Under the pieces are notes generated by a model. The model saw only the letters and a program-made list of their open reading frames with translations, made no database searches and was not told the DNA's origin. Positions 47,335 to 55,721 of a DNA stretch of 64,000 nt are shown piece after piece; the first letter of the stretch is position 1; every line of letters starts with the position of its first letter. This stretch comes from SAR116 cluster bacterium AG-313-A07 (lineage in GTDB: Bacteria > Pseudomonadota > Alphaproteobacteria > Thalassobaculales > Thalassobaculaceae), in the NCBI GenBank assembly GCA_003284265.1, contig QBVV01000004.1:43261-107260 (forward strand), written 5' to 3'. Both the position numbers and the translations under genes were made by a program.

Positions 47335-50031
47335 TCATGCCGTTTTTAGTTTTTCCAGGATATGGGGCATCACGCCTCCTGATTGGTACCAAGAAAGTTC
47401 GCTGTTAGTATCCAATCTGCATAAAAGTTTTGCCGAAAAAACCTCGCCATTTGGTTTAGTGAATTCAATATCAATTAGTTTTTTAACATCGATATCATGA
47501 TGAGGTGTTAATATTTCGACACTCTCACTTCCATCTAATTTAAAACTGTTTCGGTTCTCTCCTGCTAGGAATTCTAGTGGTAATATTCCCATCCCAATGA
47601 GATTGCTTCTGTGAATTCTCTCAAAACTTTCGGCTAGTATGGCTTTCACTCCCAGAAGATATGGGCCTTTTGCCGCCCAATCTCGCGAGGAGCCGGTTCC
47701 GTATTCCTTGCCGGCTATAACTACTAATGGTCGTTTTTCTGCTTCGTAGCGCAAGTGTGCCTCGTAAATGGTCATAAGCTCATTAGATGGACTGTGTATC
47801 GTCCATCCGCCTTTAGACTGAGGGGTCATTTCGTTTTGGATATGCGCGTTATCGAATGTTCCACGCATCATAACCTCATGATTAACACGTCGCTGCAGGT
47901 AACTGCTGAAATCCTCTGGGCTCACACCCTTGGACAAAAGGTGCTTTCCTGCCTGACTGTCTACAGAAATTCGATTCCCCGGAGAAATGTGGTCAGTCGT
48001 TATATTATCACCAAAGATAGCCAAGATAGCAGCGTTATGGATAGTTTCTCTTGTATTGCCTTTTTTTATTTTCTCCAAAAATGGCGGTTTCAAAATATAC
48101 GTACTTTTTTTATCCCAGTCATAGGTATTTTTTTCATTTGAGGAAACGTTATTCCAAAGCGTATCTTCTTGCGTTGAGGTGATTTGTGCGTTTTTAAATA
48201 ATTCCGGTTTAAGGTATTTAAAAACAACTTCATTAATTTCTTTCGAGCTAGGCCAGATGTCTCTGAGAAAAATGGGTTGGTTCTGGGCATCATATCCCAG
48301 TGGTTGTGAGGTGATGTCTTTAGTAATGTTTCCAAGTATGGCATACGCCACAACGAGGGGAGGTGATCCTAGATATGCAAGTTTAACGTCTGGGTGTATC
48401 CTGCCTTCAAAGTTCCGATTACCGGATAAAACAGCTGCAGCACTCAGATTTCGTTTTTGAATGTCGGTGCTGATGGAGTGGTCCAATTGTCCCGACCCGC
48501 CACAACAAGTCATACACCCGAACCCGGCAACATGAAAACCCAACCATTCAAGTGGCTCCATTAGTTCAGCGCGTGTGAGATAATCAACAACCACGCGTGA
48601 TCCGGGCGATAGGGAAGTTTTTACCCACGGCCTTGTCTTTAACCCTTTTTCCTTTGCTTTTTTTGCAAGAAGTCCGGCGGCTATCATGACCATTGGATTT
48701 GAAGTGTTAGTGCAAGAGGTGATGGCTGCTATCACAATATCCCCATCTTGAAGTATTCCTTCGTCCCTGTGCAGGGCGCGATTTTGACTTGCGGGGACAA
48801 TTTCTTTAATCGCATCTAATGCTGACAGGTGGGCTTTATTTAAGGGCACTTGCGTTTGCGGTAGCTTGGGTCCCGATACAGAAGCGATTATGTTTCCTAG
48901 ATCGAATTCTAATATTTCCGAATAAACCCTTTCAACTGTATCGTCACGCCATAGTCCTTGGGTTTTACTGTAGTGTTCTACAAGCGGTATATTATCTTCT
49001 CTTCCCGTCAGTTTTAAAAAATTCAGCGTTTCCTGGTCTGTTGGAAAAAAACTTATACTGGCACCATACTCTGGCGCCATATTTGCTAGTGTTGCGCGCT
49101 CTGGTAAAGTCAGTGCGTCAAGTCCAGGACCAAAAAACTCAGTAAATTTTTGTACAACGCCGTATTCACGCAAGACGCGTGTCAATGATAATACGATATC
49201 TGTTGTGGTTATTCCCTCCTTTGGTTTTCCAACTAATCTTATTCCAATAACGTCAGGCATTATCAGATTTACAGGCTCTCCGAGTATAGCTGACAGTGCT
49301 TCTATTCCTCCCACACCCCATCCTAAAACTGACAAAGCATTGATCATCGGTGTATGACTGTCACATGCGATTAAACTATCGGGGAAAGCGATTAAGCCGT
49401 GATCACTATCTTCTTCAGACCAAACTACTCGGGCTAATGTTTCCAGATTTATTTGATGACAGATCCCTTGGCCGGGTTGTATCACCTGCATGTTTTTGAA
49501 TGCCTTTTGCGCCCATTTAGCTACGCGATACCGTTCTTCATTTCGTGAATATTCTGCTAGCATATTTTGTTTGGCGGCATTCTTCTGCCCCGAAAATTCT
49601 ACAATGACCGAATGATCCATAATAAAATCTATAGGTCGAATGGGATTTAAAAGGTCTGGGTTTTGATCTAATGCGATCATATTTTCCCGCATCGCTGCAA
49701 GATCGGCAAGTAGTGGGATCCCCGATACATCGTGGACCATAACCCGAGTGGGGAAAAAACTGATCTCTTCTGACCCGTGTGCCGTCTTCACCCAAGATGA
49801 AAAAGTCCTAATAGCCTCCTGCTTTATATTTTTTCCATCTTCTTTTCGGAGCATGTTCTCTAAAAGTACTTTGAGGCAGTATGGCAGCCTGGTGATGCCC
49901 GCGAGGCCATTTTTCTCTGCTTTTAATAAATTATAAAAAGTATATGACTTGGCCCCAACGGTTAGCTGATCTTTGGCTCTGAAACTATTGTTTTTTTCTA
50001 TCATTGCGTGCTCGGTATCAAATTTTATCAT
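47335..50031 (-). CDS. acnA: Aconitate hydratase family protein (AcnA-like, divergent)
   Basis: An 898-residue 4Fe-4S hydro-lyase with the AcnA layout. Cluster ligands are C440 (TSCTNTSNP), C506 and C509 (GFGCMTCCGG). The active-site loop EYGTGSSRDWAAKG is intact in the C-terminal swivelling domain. Several normally invariant stretches differ: IACDSHTPMINALSVLG replaces GTDSHTTMINGLGVLG, and MTCCGGSG replaces TTCIGNSG. It may thus be a paralog acting on a related tricarboxylate or hydroxyacid, or a lineage variant of the TCA enzyme. It overlaps the preceding LLM gene by ATGA, which is unusual for a housekeeping aconitase. Confidence 0.88.
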   Translation of the reverse strand: MIKFDTEHAMIEKNNSFRAKDQLTVGAKSYTFYNLLKAEKNGLAGITRLPYCLKVLLENMLRKEDGKNIKQEAIRTFSSWVKTAHGSEEISFFPTRVMVHDVSGIPLLADLAAMRENMIALDQNPDLLNPIRPIDFIMDHSVIVEFSGQKNAAKQNMLAEYSRNEERYRVAKWAQKAFKNMQVIQPGQGICHQINLETLARVVWSEEDSDHGLIAFPDSLIACDSHTPMINALSVLGWGVGGIEALSAILGEPVNLIMPDVIGIRLVGKPKEGITTTDIVLSLTRVLREYGVVQKFTEFFGPGLDALTLPERATLANMAPEYGASISFFPTDQETLNFLKLTGREDNIPLVEHYSKTQGLWRDDTVERVYSEILEFDLGNIIASVSGPKLPQTQVPLNKAHLSALDAIKEIVPASQNRALHRDEGILQDGDIVIAAITSCTNTSNPMVMIAAGLLAKKAKEKGLKTRPWVKTSLSPGSRVVVDYLTRAELMEPLEWLGFHVAGFGCMTCCGGSGQLDHSISTDIQKRNLSAAAVLSGNRNFEGRIHPDVKLAYLGSPPLVVAYAILGNITKDITSQPLGYDAQNQPIFLRDIWPSSKEINEVVFKYLKPELFKNAQITSTQEDTLWNNVSSNEKNTYDWDKKSTYILKPPFLEKIKKGNTRETIHNAAILAIFGDNITTDHISPGNRISVDSQAGKHLLSKGVSPEDFSSYLQRRVNHEVMMRGTFDNAHIQNEMTPQSKGGWTIHSPSNELMTIYEAHLRYEAEKRPLVVIAGKEYGTGSSRDWAAKGPYLLGVKAILAESFERIHRSNLIGMGILPLEFLAGENRNSFKLDGSESVEILTPHHDIDVKKLIDIEFTKPNGEVFSAKLLCRLDTNSELSWYQSGGVMPHILEKLKTA

Positions 50032-50909
50032 CCGTTTATTTTTTGGATAACATTTTCACTGAAAGATGTGAGTTGTTCTTCTATATTATCTGAAAAAGCA
50101 TTAACTGGCAGCGCTATACGATCAACACCTGCCGCGATTCTTTCTTCAACTGCGGATAATGGATCAACTTTTGAACCAGGAAGTGCGTCAGGGCAACCAG
50201 TTGTTAGTTCTATTGTTTTGGGGTCCCGATCAATTCTTTCAGCTTCCTCATGCATTATTCGTATAATCGGCGAGATATCTGTTTGCGTTCCTGTAGCCGG
50301 GAAAAAACCATCCCCAAGATGAGCCGCCCGCTGAGCAGCTTTTGGAGAATGTCCTCCTATTATGATTGGCACACACCCGTTATGTGGTTTTGGACTGCAA
50401 TTCATTTGGCTAAAAGATACAAATTCACCATCGAAGCTTGCATTCCGGTGTGTCCAAAGCGCTCGCATTGATTTTATATATTCATCCATTCTAGCTCCGC
50501 GTCGTTTAAAAGGCACTCCAATAGCCTCGAATTCCTCTTTCAACCACCCGACTCCAATACCTAACTCTAAACGGCCTTCGGTTAAATGGTCGATTGTGGC
50601 CAATTGTTTTGCCAAGACTACGGGGTTTCGCTGCGGTAGAACCAATACGCCTGTTATTAAACGGAGTTTAGTCGTTATTCCGCCAATAAAAGTAAGCCAA
50701 GATAGTGGATCAGGCCAAGGCATATCCGCATTTCCCGGAAGACGACCATTTTCATTGTATGGATATCTGGTTTCATAGTCAGTTGGTATGACGATGTGTT
50801 CGACTGCGATGATCGATTCAAACCCGGCTGCTTCGGCGACCAAAGCAAGTTTTTTTGCTGCATTAGGCGAAGGAAAGATTAAATTTCCAAAATGTAGCGC
50901 GAATTTCAT
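50028..50909 (-). CDS. LLM class flavin/F420-dependent oxidoreductase
   Basis: A 293-residue luciferase-like TIM-barrel oxidoreductase. FGNLIFPSPNAAKKLALVAEAAGFESIIAVEH (split over residues 7-38), LRLITGVLVLPQRNPVVLAKQLATID and RLELGIGVGWLKEEFEAIGVPF match the F420-type LLM subfamily. The cofactor could be F420 or FMN; no F420 biosynthesis gene is visible. It is first in a two-gene operon whose second gene, the aconitase-like enzyme, starts within its stop codon. The substrate is unknown. Confidence 0.88.
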   Translation of the reverse strand: MKFALHFGNLIFPSPNAAKKLALVAEAAGFESIIAVEHIVIPTDYETRYPYNENGRLPGNADMPWPDPLSWLTFIGGITTKLRLITGVLVLPQRNPVVLAKQLATIDHLTEGRLELGIGVGWLKEEFEAIGVPFKRRGARMDEYIKSMRALWTHRNASFDGEFVSFSQMNCSPKPHNGCVPIIIGGHSPKAAQRAAHLGDGFFPATGTQTDISPIIRIMHEEAERIDRDPKTIELTTGCPDALPGSKVDPLSAVEERIAAGVDRIALPVNAFSDNIEEQLTSFSENVIQKING

Positions 50910-51060
50910 GATGCTGTTGTCCCCAGTACAATGAATTTAACATGAGTTTAGCAAATTGGATCTAGTAAAAAACTCTAAATGAACTTTTTGTATCATGATT
51001 AAATGCAGTTGATTTACCGCAACGACTCAATTAATTTTTTACCTGTGCAATGGATAGAAC

Positions 51061-51084
51061 TTTTAATTATTATGATAATTAAAA
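51061..51084. promoter_or_regulatory. Perfect 10-bp inverted repeat upstream of flagellin gene
   Basis: TTTTAATTAT-TATG-ATAATTAAAA is a perfect palindrome with a four-base spacer, ending 15 bases before the flagellin ATG and abutting its AAAGGTTGGA ribosome-site region. It could be a regulator-binding site or a 5' hairpin controlling translation. I saw no convincing sigma-28 or sigma-54 promoter upstream. Confidence 0.45.
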
Positions 51085-51099
51085 CTAAAGGTTGGAAAA

Positions 51100-51927
51100 A
51101 TGGCAATTACCCCTGTTAATCTGAGTGCTAGTCTATTTAAGTCGTTGCGTAGCGTAGACGCGGGTGAAAAAGCTACTGCTACAACGGCAGTAAAATTAGC
51201 CACTGGGCTAAAAGTAGACTCATCATCGAATTCCGACAGCTTTGCGTTAGCTCAGCAATTACGAGGAAAGATACAAGTCGCGTCAGCATTGAATCAAGGA
51301 TTGAATAGTGCGAGCGGAGTTGTGTCGACCGGCTTGTCTGGGGTTAATGCTTTATCGGACCTGAATGTCGAAATTGAAGGCAAGTTATTTGAGTTGGCTA
51401 ATGGTGCAAATAATGAAGCGCAAAAAGATATTTTAAAGTCCGAAGTTGGAAATTTACTTCAGCAAGCGCAAAGCTTTGTCTCTAACAGTTCGTTTAACGG
51501 AGTGAATTTAATAGACGCCGATGCATCAGATGTTTCGACCCTATCTTCTGAAAATGGTGACGAACTTGTTGCTGGATCTCAAAGCGGAGTTGGTACTGCT
51601 GTGAACGCACTGCAGACCGCGATATCTGATGAAGCGAACATTGGTAACCCGATGTCCATAATTGAAAATGAATTTGCTGCGTTCCAGTCCACTTTGTCAG
51701 GTGCTACGTCTTCACTCGTATCCGCACAAAACGCAATTCAAGGACGCCAAGATGAATTATTAAATTTTGAACAACTTGCGGCGGAAGGGTTAGGGGGATT
51801 AGTAGATGCCAATATAGGTCGTGAAACCGTATCACTAGCATCTCAAAATGTTCAGTCTCAGTTAGCCGTTCAGACAGCAAGTATTGCTAACAGCGCAAGC
51901 GGTAATATTCTTAGCCTCTTTAAATAG
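51100..51927 (+). CDS. Flagellin-like protein
   Basis: A 275-residue protein with the conserved flagellin ends and a short, variable middle. Residues 20-135 match the N-terminal D0/D1 helices (VKLATGLKVDSSSNSDSFALAQQLRGKI is split; LANGANNEAQKD and SSFNGVNLI follow). Residues 215-275 match the C-terminal helices ending ANSASGNILSLFK. It is short relative to enteric flagellins and has no export or chaperone gene nearby. It may be a minor filament protein or part of an atypical flagellum. The only other flagellar hint in the window is the FliL-like protein. Confidence 0.88.
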   Translation: MAITPVNLSASLFKSLRSVDAGEKATATTAVKLATGLKVDSSSNSDSFALAQQLRGKIQVASALNQGLNSASGVVSTGLSGVNALSDLNVEIEGKLFELANGANNEAQKDILKSEVGNLLQQAQSFVSNSSFNGVNLIDADASDVSTLSSENGDELVAGSQSGVGTAVNALQTAISDEANIGNPMSIIENEFAAFQSTLSGATSSLVSAQNAIQGRQDELLNFEQLAAEGLGGLVDANIGRETVSLASQNVQSQLAVQTASIANSASGNILSLFK

Positions 51928-52077
51928 CTCATATAACAATAATGTCTTTAGTTTATTCAGGTATTTTAGACGATATTTGCAATAGAACCAGATAATCACA
52001 TTAGAATTTGTAAAAGTGGTCTTAGTTTTATTGGACTAAATTTCATTCTGAGACGTTTTTGGTTAGAAAAAAACCTG

Positions 52078-52860
52078 TTAATTCCCTAGAATAATTGGAT
52101 TTCGGAGTGTGCCGATTTCATTTATTTCAATTTCGCATATGTCTCCTACTTTCATGTTTTTAGAATGTCCTTCTGTTCCCATCCAGATCATATCTCCTGG
52201 AACTAAAGTCAAATACCGTGACATCGCACTGATGAAACGGGCTACGCCAAAGATCATCGAGTTTGTAGGAAATGAAATCGTCTCAATATTATTCAATCGC
52301 ACCGTAGTGACTAACTTATCAAGATTTACATCTGTTTCGATCCACGGGCCCATTGGTTTAAAAGTATCTGTATTTTTTGCTCTCCACATCGTTCGATCGT
52401 CACGCTGCCATTTACGTTCGCTTACGTCGTTTCCAATGGTATATCCGAATACAAAATCTAGCGCTTCGTCTTCGGATATATTCTTTGCTTCTTTTCCAAT
52501 TATAGCTACCAATTCGCCCTCGTACTGAAATTCTTCAGATGAGTCTGATGGTTTAATGATAGATTCATTATGTGCGATGAGAGCGTTATTCGCACGATAA
52601 CCTATGTGAGGCTCATCGGGAATATTAGGTTCGCGATTATTAGCTAAAGCCTGTTCAATGACATGCTCTGCATAATTTAATCCAGCGGCATAGAATGTTT
52701 TTGGCTCAATCGGCGTAAGAAATTTAGCGTTCTTTATTGGGACTTTTTGACCAGTGAGGTCTATCTTGTCAAATATTCCACCCTCGACAAGACAAATTTG
52801 ATCTTCCTCAACAATGCCGTGTGAGATCTTATGTTCAATTTGAATACGTGCCCATCTCAT
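52078..52860 (-). CDS. Fumarylacetoacetate hydrolase family protein
   Basis: A 260-residue FAH-fold protein. FYAAGLNYAEHV, the metal ligands in EFQYEGELVAIIGK, GYTIGNDVSERKWQ and the closing VPGDMIWMGTEG are family landmarks. The family includes fumarylpyruvate hydrolase, 2-hydroxyhepta-2,4-diene-1,7-dioate isomerase and oxaloacetate decarboxylases. Given a gentisate-dioxygenase-like gene 8 kb away, fumarylpyruvate hydrolase is one option, but the two are not in one operon. It is divergent from the alpha/beta hydrolase gene. Confidence 0.88.
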   Translation of the reverse strand: MRWARIQIEHKISHGIVEEDQICLVEGGIFDKIDLTGQKVPIKNAKFLTPIEPKTFYAAGLNYAEHVIEQALANNREPNIPDEPHIGYRANNALIAHNESIIKPSDSSEEFQYEGELVAIIGKEAKNISEDEALDFVFGYTIGNDVSERKWQRDDRTMWRAKNTDTFKPMGPWIETDVNLDKLVTTVRLNNIETISFPTNSMIFGVARFISAMSRYLTLVPGDMIWMGTEGHSKNMKVGDICEIEINEIGTLRNPIILGN

Positions 52861-52996
52861 TTCTTATTTCCTATATATTTGGTTTTGAAGAATATATAGA
52901 ATATCCTCTTCAGAAGATGATGGGTCAAGATATCAACCAAGACTAAATGGTTGAGCGATTACATGATGGGGCTTAATTTCTTTGGATAATTGACAG

Positions 52997-53938
52997 ATGT
53001 ATGAATTAGAAAAATTTGGAAGCTTTCACGTTGGAGGGCGGCTGGTTGAGGTGAAAGGGAAACCAAAACGGACAATTTGGTTCACTGAAACTAACTCGCA
53101 TGAGCAAGACCCAAATGGAAAATTTTTAATAGAGCAACTTTATGTTCAATATTTTATTCCAAAAAATAAAAAGTTTAATTGCCCATTGGTGCTTCTGCAC
53201 GGAGGAGGTTTGACAGGAGCTTGTTGGGAAACAACACCCGATGGACGTCCGGGATGGTTAAATGAATTTTTATTACAAGGATTTGCAGTTTACGTTATCG
53301 ATAATGTTGAACGAGGACGTTCCGGGTTTTGCGCCGTGGAAGGCATATGGGAGGGAGATCCCATACCCAGAACGTTGGATGAAGCATGGGATATTTTTCG
53401 TTTTGGTCCTCCTGACGGGTATAAAAGCGGTACGACCTTTCAAGGTCAACGATTCCCGCTGAAAGCTATAGAGGCATTTCAAAAACAGTTCGTGCCAAGA
53501 TGGACTTCTACATCAAACGCACAGATAAGAGGCGTTGGTGAAGCATTGAGAAAAATAGGCCCTTGCGTTTTATTATGCCACAGTCAGGGTGGATTTCTTG
53601 GTTCTCGGGCAGCAATAGAGAATAGTGATTGTATTAGGGCTGTTATATGCGCGGAAGCCTCTGGATGGCCATTACTAGAAGATATAAAGTGTGAGACTAT
53701 AGAGGGGAGGCCATGGTTACTCTTGCTGGGTGACTTCATAGAGCAATCGGAACGATGGCGTGACGCAAAAAAAGAAACGCAGACTGTTTGTGAAAAGATC
53801 AATTCAGTGGGCGGGAAGGCGGAACTCATTTTGCTTCCGGAGATTGGATTTCCAGGGGCGACACATATGTTCATGATGGACGAGCATTCAGCTGATATCG
53901 CAAAATGGATCGGGGATTGGATTAAAAAAACGTGTTAG
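52997..53938 (+). CDS. Alpha/beta hydrolase (esterase-like)
   Basis: A 313-residue alpha/beta-hydrolase. LLHGGGLTGACWETTPDGRPGW is the oxyanion-hole region. The nucleophile elbow is CHSQGG, and the acid and His fall in the last third (LPEIGFPGATHMFMMDEHS). The long N-terminal segment and the GRPGW pattern resemble a bacterial esterase group of about 310-340 residues. There is no signal peptide, so it is likely cytoplasmic. It lies head-to-head with the FAH gene, and a hairpin terminator follows its stop. Confidence 0.83.
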   Translation: MYELEKFGSFHVGGRLVEVKGKPKRTIWFTETNSHEQDPNGKFLIEQLYVQYFIPKNKKFNCPLVLLHGGGLTGACWETTPDGRPGWLNEFLLQGFAVYVIDNVERGRSGFCAVEGIWEGDPIPRTLDEAWDIFRFGPPDGYKSGTTFQGQRFPLKAIEAFQKQFVPRWTSTSNAQIRGVGEALRKIGPCVLLCHSQGGFLGSRAAIENSDCIRAVICAEASGWPLLEDIKCETIEGRPWLLLLGDFIEQSERWRDAKKETQTVCEKINSVGGKAELILLPEIGFPGATHMFMMDEHSADIAKWIGDWIKKTC

Positions 53939-53969
53939 GTCATGCCTGTTTCATGGCCAAGTTTTTATT
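53938..53969 (+). terminator. Terminator after alpha/beta hydrolase gene
   Basis: GGTCATG (53938-53944) pairs with CATGGCC (53952-53958, one T-G pair) around a seven-base loop, followed by AAGTTTTTATT. It starts at the last base of the stop codon and sits between two convergent genes. Confidence 0.55.
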
Positions 53970-53982
53970 CCAAAAACTCCCA

Positions 53983-55386
53983 TTAAATATTGATTATTTT
54001 TCCAGGATTCATAATATTTTCCGGATCAAATGCGAGCTTTAAGGAGCGCATTAATGATATAGAATCCCCATGTTCTTCTTGAAGAAAATGCATCTTTCCG
54101 TAACCGACGCCGTGCTCTCCTGTGCAAGTGCCGCCCATTGCTAAGGCGCGCATTACCATTCTGTCCGAATGGGCCTGTGCTTCTGCCATCTCGTCAGCAT
54201 TTTCTGGATCAACTATATAGAGTAGATGAAAATTTCCATCTCCAACATGACCGACAAGTGGAGATAATAAGTTCGTTCCTTCAAGGTCCGCTTTAGTCTC
54301 ATTGATACATTCTGCGAGGCGAGAGACTGGCACACAAACGTCGGTCGCCCATCCCTGACAGCCTGAACGAAGCGCAATTGCAGCATAATATGCATCGTGT
54401 CGAGCTTGCCAAAGTTTATTTCTATCTTCCATTTGAGCCGTCCATTTAAAAGCAGATCCGCCAAACTCTTCTGCTATCTCCTGAACCGCTTCAGCCTGCT
54501 CCTTGGCGCTAGCTTCTGTGCCATGAAATTCAAAAAATATAGTAGGTTTTGGATCATAACCTTCAAGCTTTGAGTATTTTATACAGGCATCCATTTGAAC
54601 GTCATCTAGTAATTCCATTCTTGCAACAGGTATCCCGGCTTGGACTATTAGTATCGATGTGTTTATTGCATTTTCTAAGTCTTCAAATTGGCAGACAGCA
54701 GAAGTGATAGACTCTGGTATTCCGAATACTTTAAGGGTTATTTCAGTAATGACACCTAACGTTCCCTCTGATCCAACAAATAAGCGGGTAAGATCATAGC
54801 CCGCAGAAGATTTTCTTGCTCTTCTTGCTGTCTTGATAATACGACCATCTGCAGTAACTACAGTAAGAGATAAAACATTTTCTCGCATTGTACCATATCT
54901 TACAGCGTTAGTTCCTGATGCTCGCGTTGCAGCCATTCCTCCAATCGTGGCGTCAGCACCAGGATCAATAGGAAAAAATAAGCCGGTATCACGAAGGTGC
55001 TCGTTTAATTGTTTGCGAGTAACGCCGGCTTGCACAGTTACATCAAGGTCTTCGGGGTTGACTTCCAGAACTGAATTCATCATTGACATGTCGATACATA
55101 GGCCGCCGCGAAGGGCTGCAATATGCCCTTCCAAAGCTGTACCAACACCAAAAGGAATAACAGGAAATTTATGGTCTGCGCAGATCGATACTGCATCTGC
55201 TACTTCTTCGGTAGTGTTTGGGAAAAAGACGCCGTCAGGCGCTGCAGTATCGTGGTAGCTCTCGCCTTTCCCATGCCGTTCTCGTATAGCATCAGATGTC
55301 GTGAATTGATCTCCAAATCGTTGCTTTAAGATGCCAATTACCGTGTCACGCACATTAGGATCAGATGGGATTGCATCGATTTGCAT
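53983..55386 (-). CDS. FAD-linked oxidase, D-2-hydroxyacid (D-lactate) dehydrogenase-like
   Basis: A 467-residue FAD_binding_4 / FAD-oxidase-C flavoprotein. The N-terminal PCMH domain has the FAD-binding IPFGVGTALEGH and DPGADATIGGMAATRASGTNAVRYGTM (split). The C-terminal substrate domain ends with GHVGDGNFH, carrying the metal-binding histidines, and GTCTGEHGVGYGK. This pattern is that of D-lactate/glycolate-type dehydrogenases (LDHD, GlcD). The ATG at 55386 has AAGG seven bases upstream; an ATG at 55407 would add seven residues. Electron acceptor and exact 2-hydroxyacid are not determinable. Confidence 0.88.
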   Translation of the reverse strand: MQIDAIPSDPNVRDTVIGILKQRFGDQFTTSDAIRERHGKGESYHDTAAPDGVFFPNTTEEVADAVSICADHKFPVIPFGVGTALEGHIAALRGGLCIDMSMMNSVLEVNPEDLDVTVQAGVTRKQLNEHLRDTGLFFPIDPGADATIGGMAATRASGTNAVRYGTMRENVLSLTVVTADGRIIKTARRARKSSAGYDLTRLFVGSEGTLGVITEITLKVFGIPESITSAVCQFEDLENAINTSILIVQAGIPVARMELLDDVQMDACIKYSKLEGYDPKPTIFFEFHGTEASAKEQAEAVQEIAEEFGGSAFKWTAQMEDRNKLWQARHDAYYAAIALRSGCQGWATDVCVPVSRLAECINETKADLEGTNLLSPLVGHVGDGNFHLLYIVDPENADEMAEAQAHSDRMVMRALAMGGTCTGEHGVGYGKMHFLQEEHGDSISLMRSLKLAFDPENIMNPGKIINI

Positions 55387-55407
55387 GTTTATTCCTTTCA
55401 CGGACAT

Positions 55408-55721
55408 TGAGTTAACGAGTTAATATTTTGTTCAACTTAATACCAGTTTGTTGATACGTACAGAATATCTTTTGCATACGTTCGAATTCAACAAAAAGTA
55501 TTAAGGGTAATTAACTTTAATGGAGCATTCATATAAACGGACAAGGGATGAGATACTAGAAGATCTTGTTCAAGAAAACTTGTGAAATGACAGCAATCAA
55601 TGGGGTCGACACTTCTATGATACGGTCGAGTAATACTAGTTGATAAATGCAATAAAGAAAAATTGTTCTAATTAAATTATTAAATCTTCACATTTATCCC
55701 TAATATTGTTACTTATTCCAA
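55408..55721. other. Intergenic region upstream of imuB; no imuA
   Basis: These 314 bases separate the divergent D-lactate-dehydrogenase-like gene from imuB. The imuA gene usually found here in imuA-imuB-dnaE2 operons is absent. Only very short open frames occur, such as a 21-codon one at 55520-55585 with no good ribosome site. TAATAT at 55701-55706 is a candidate -10 element for imuB. Confidence 0.5.

Noticed and set aside
55520..55585. 21-codon ORF upstream of imuB as an imuA remnant or leader peptide
   Set aside because: Too short, no ribosome site at a proper distance, and no resemblance to ImuA.
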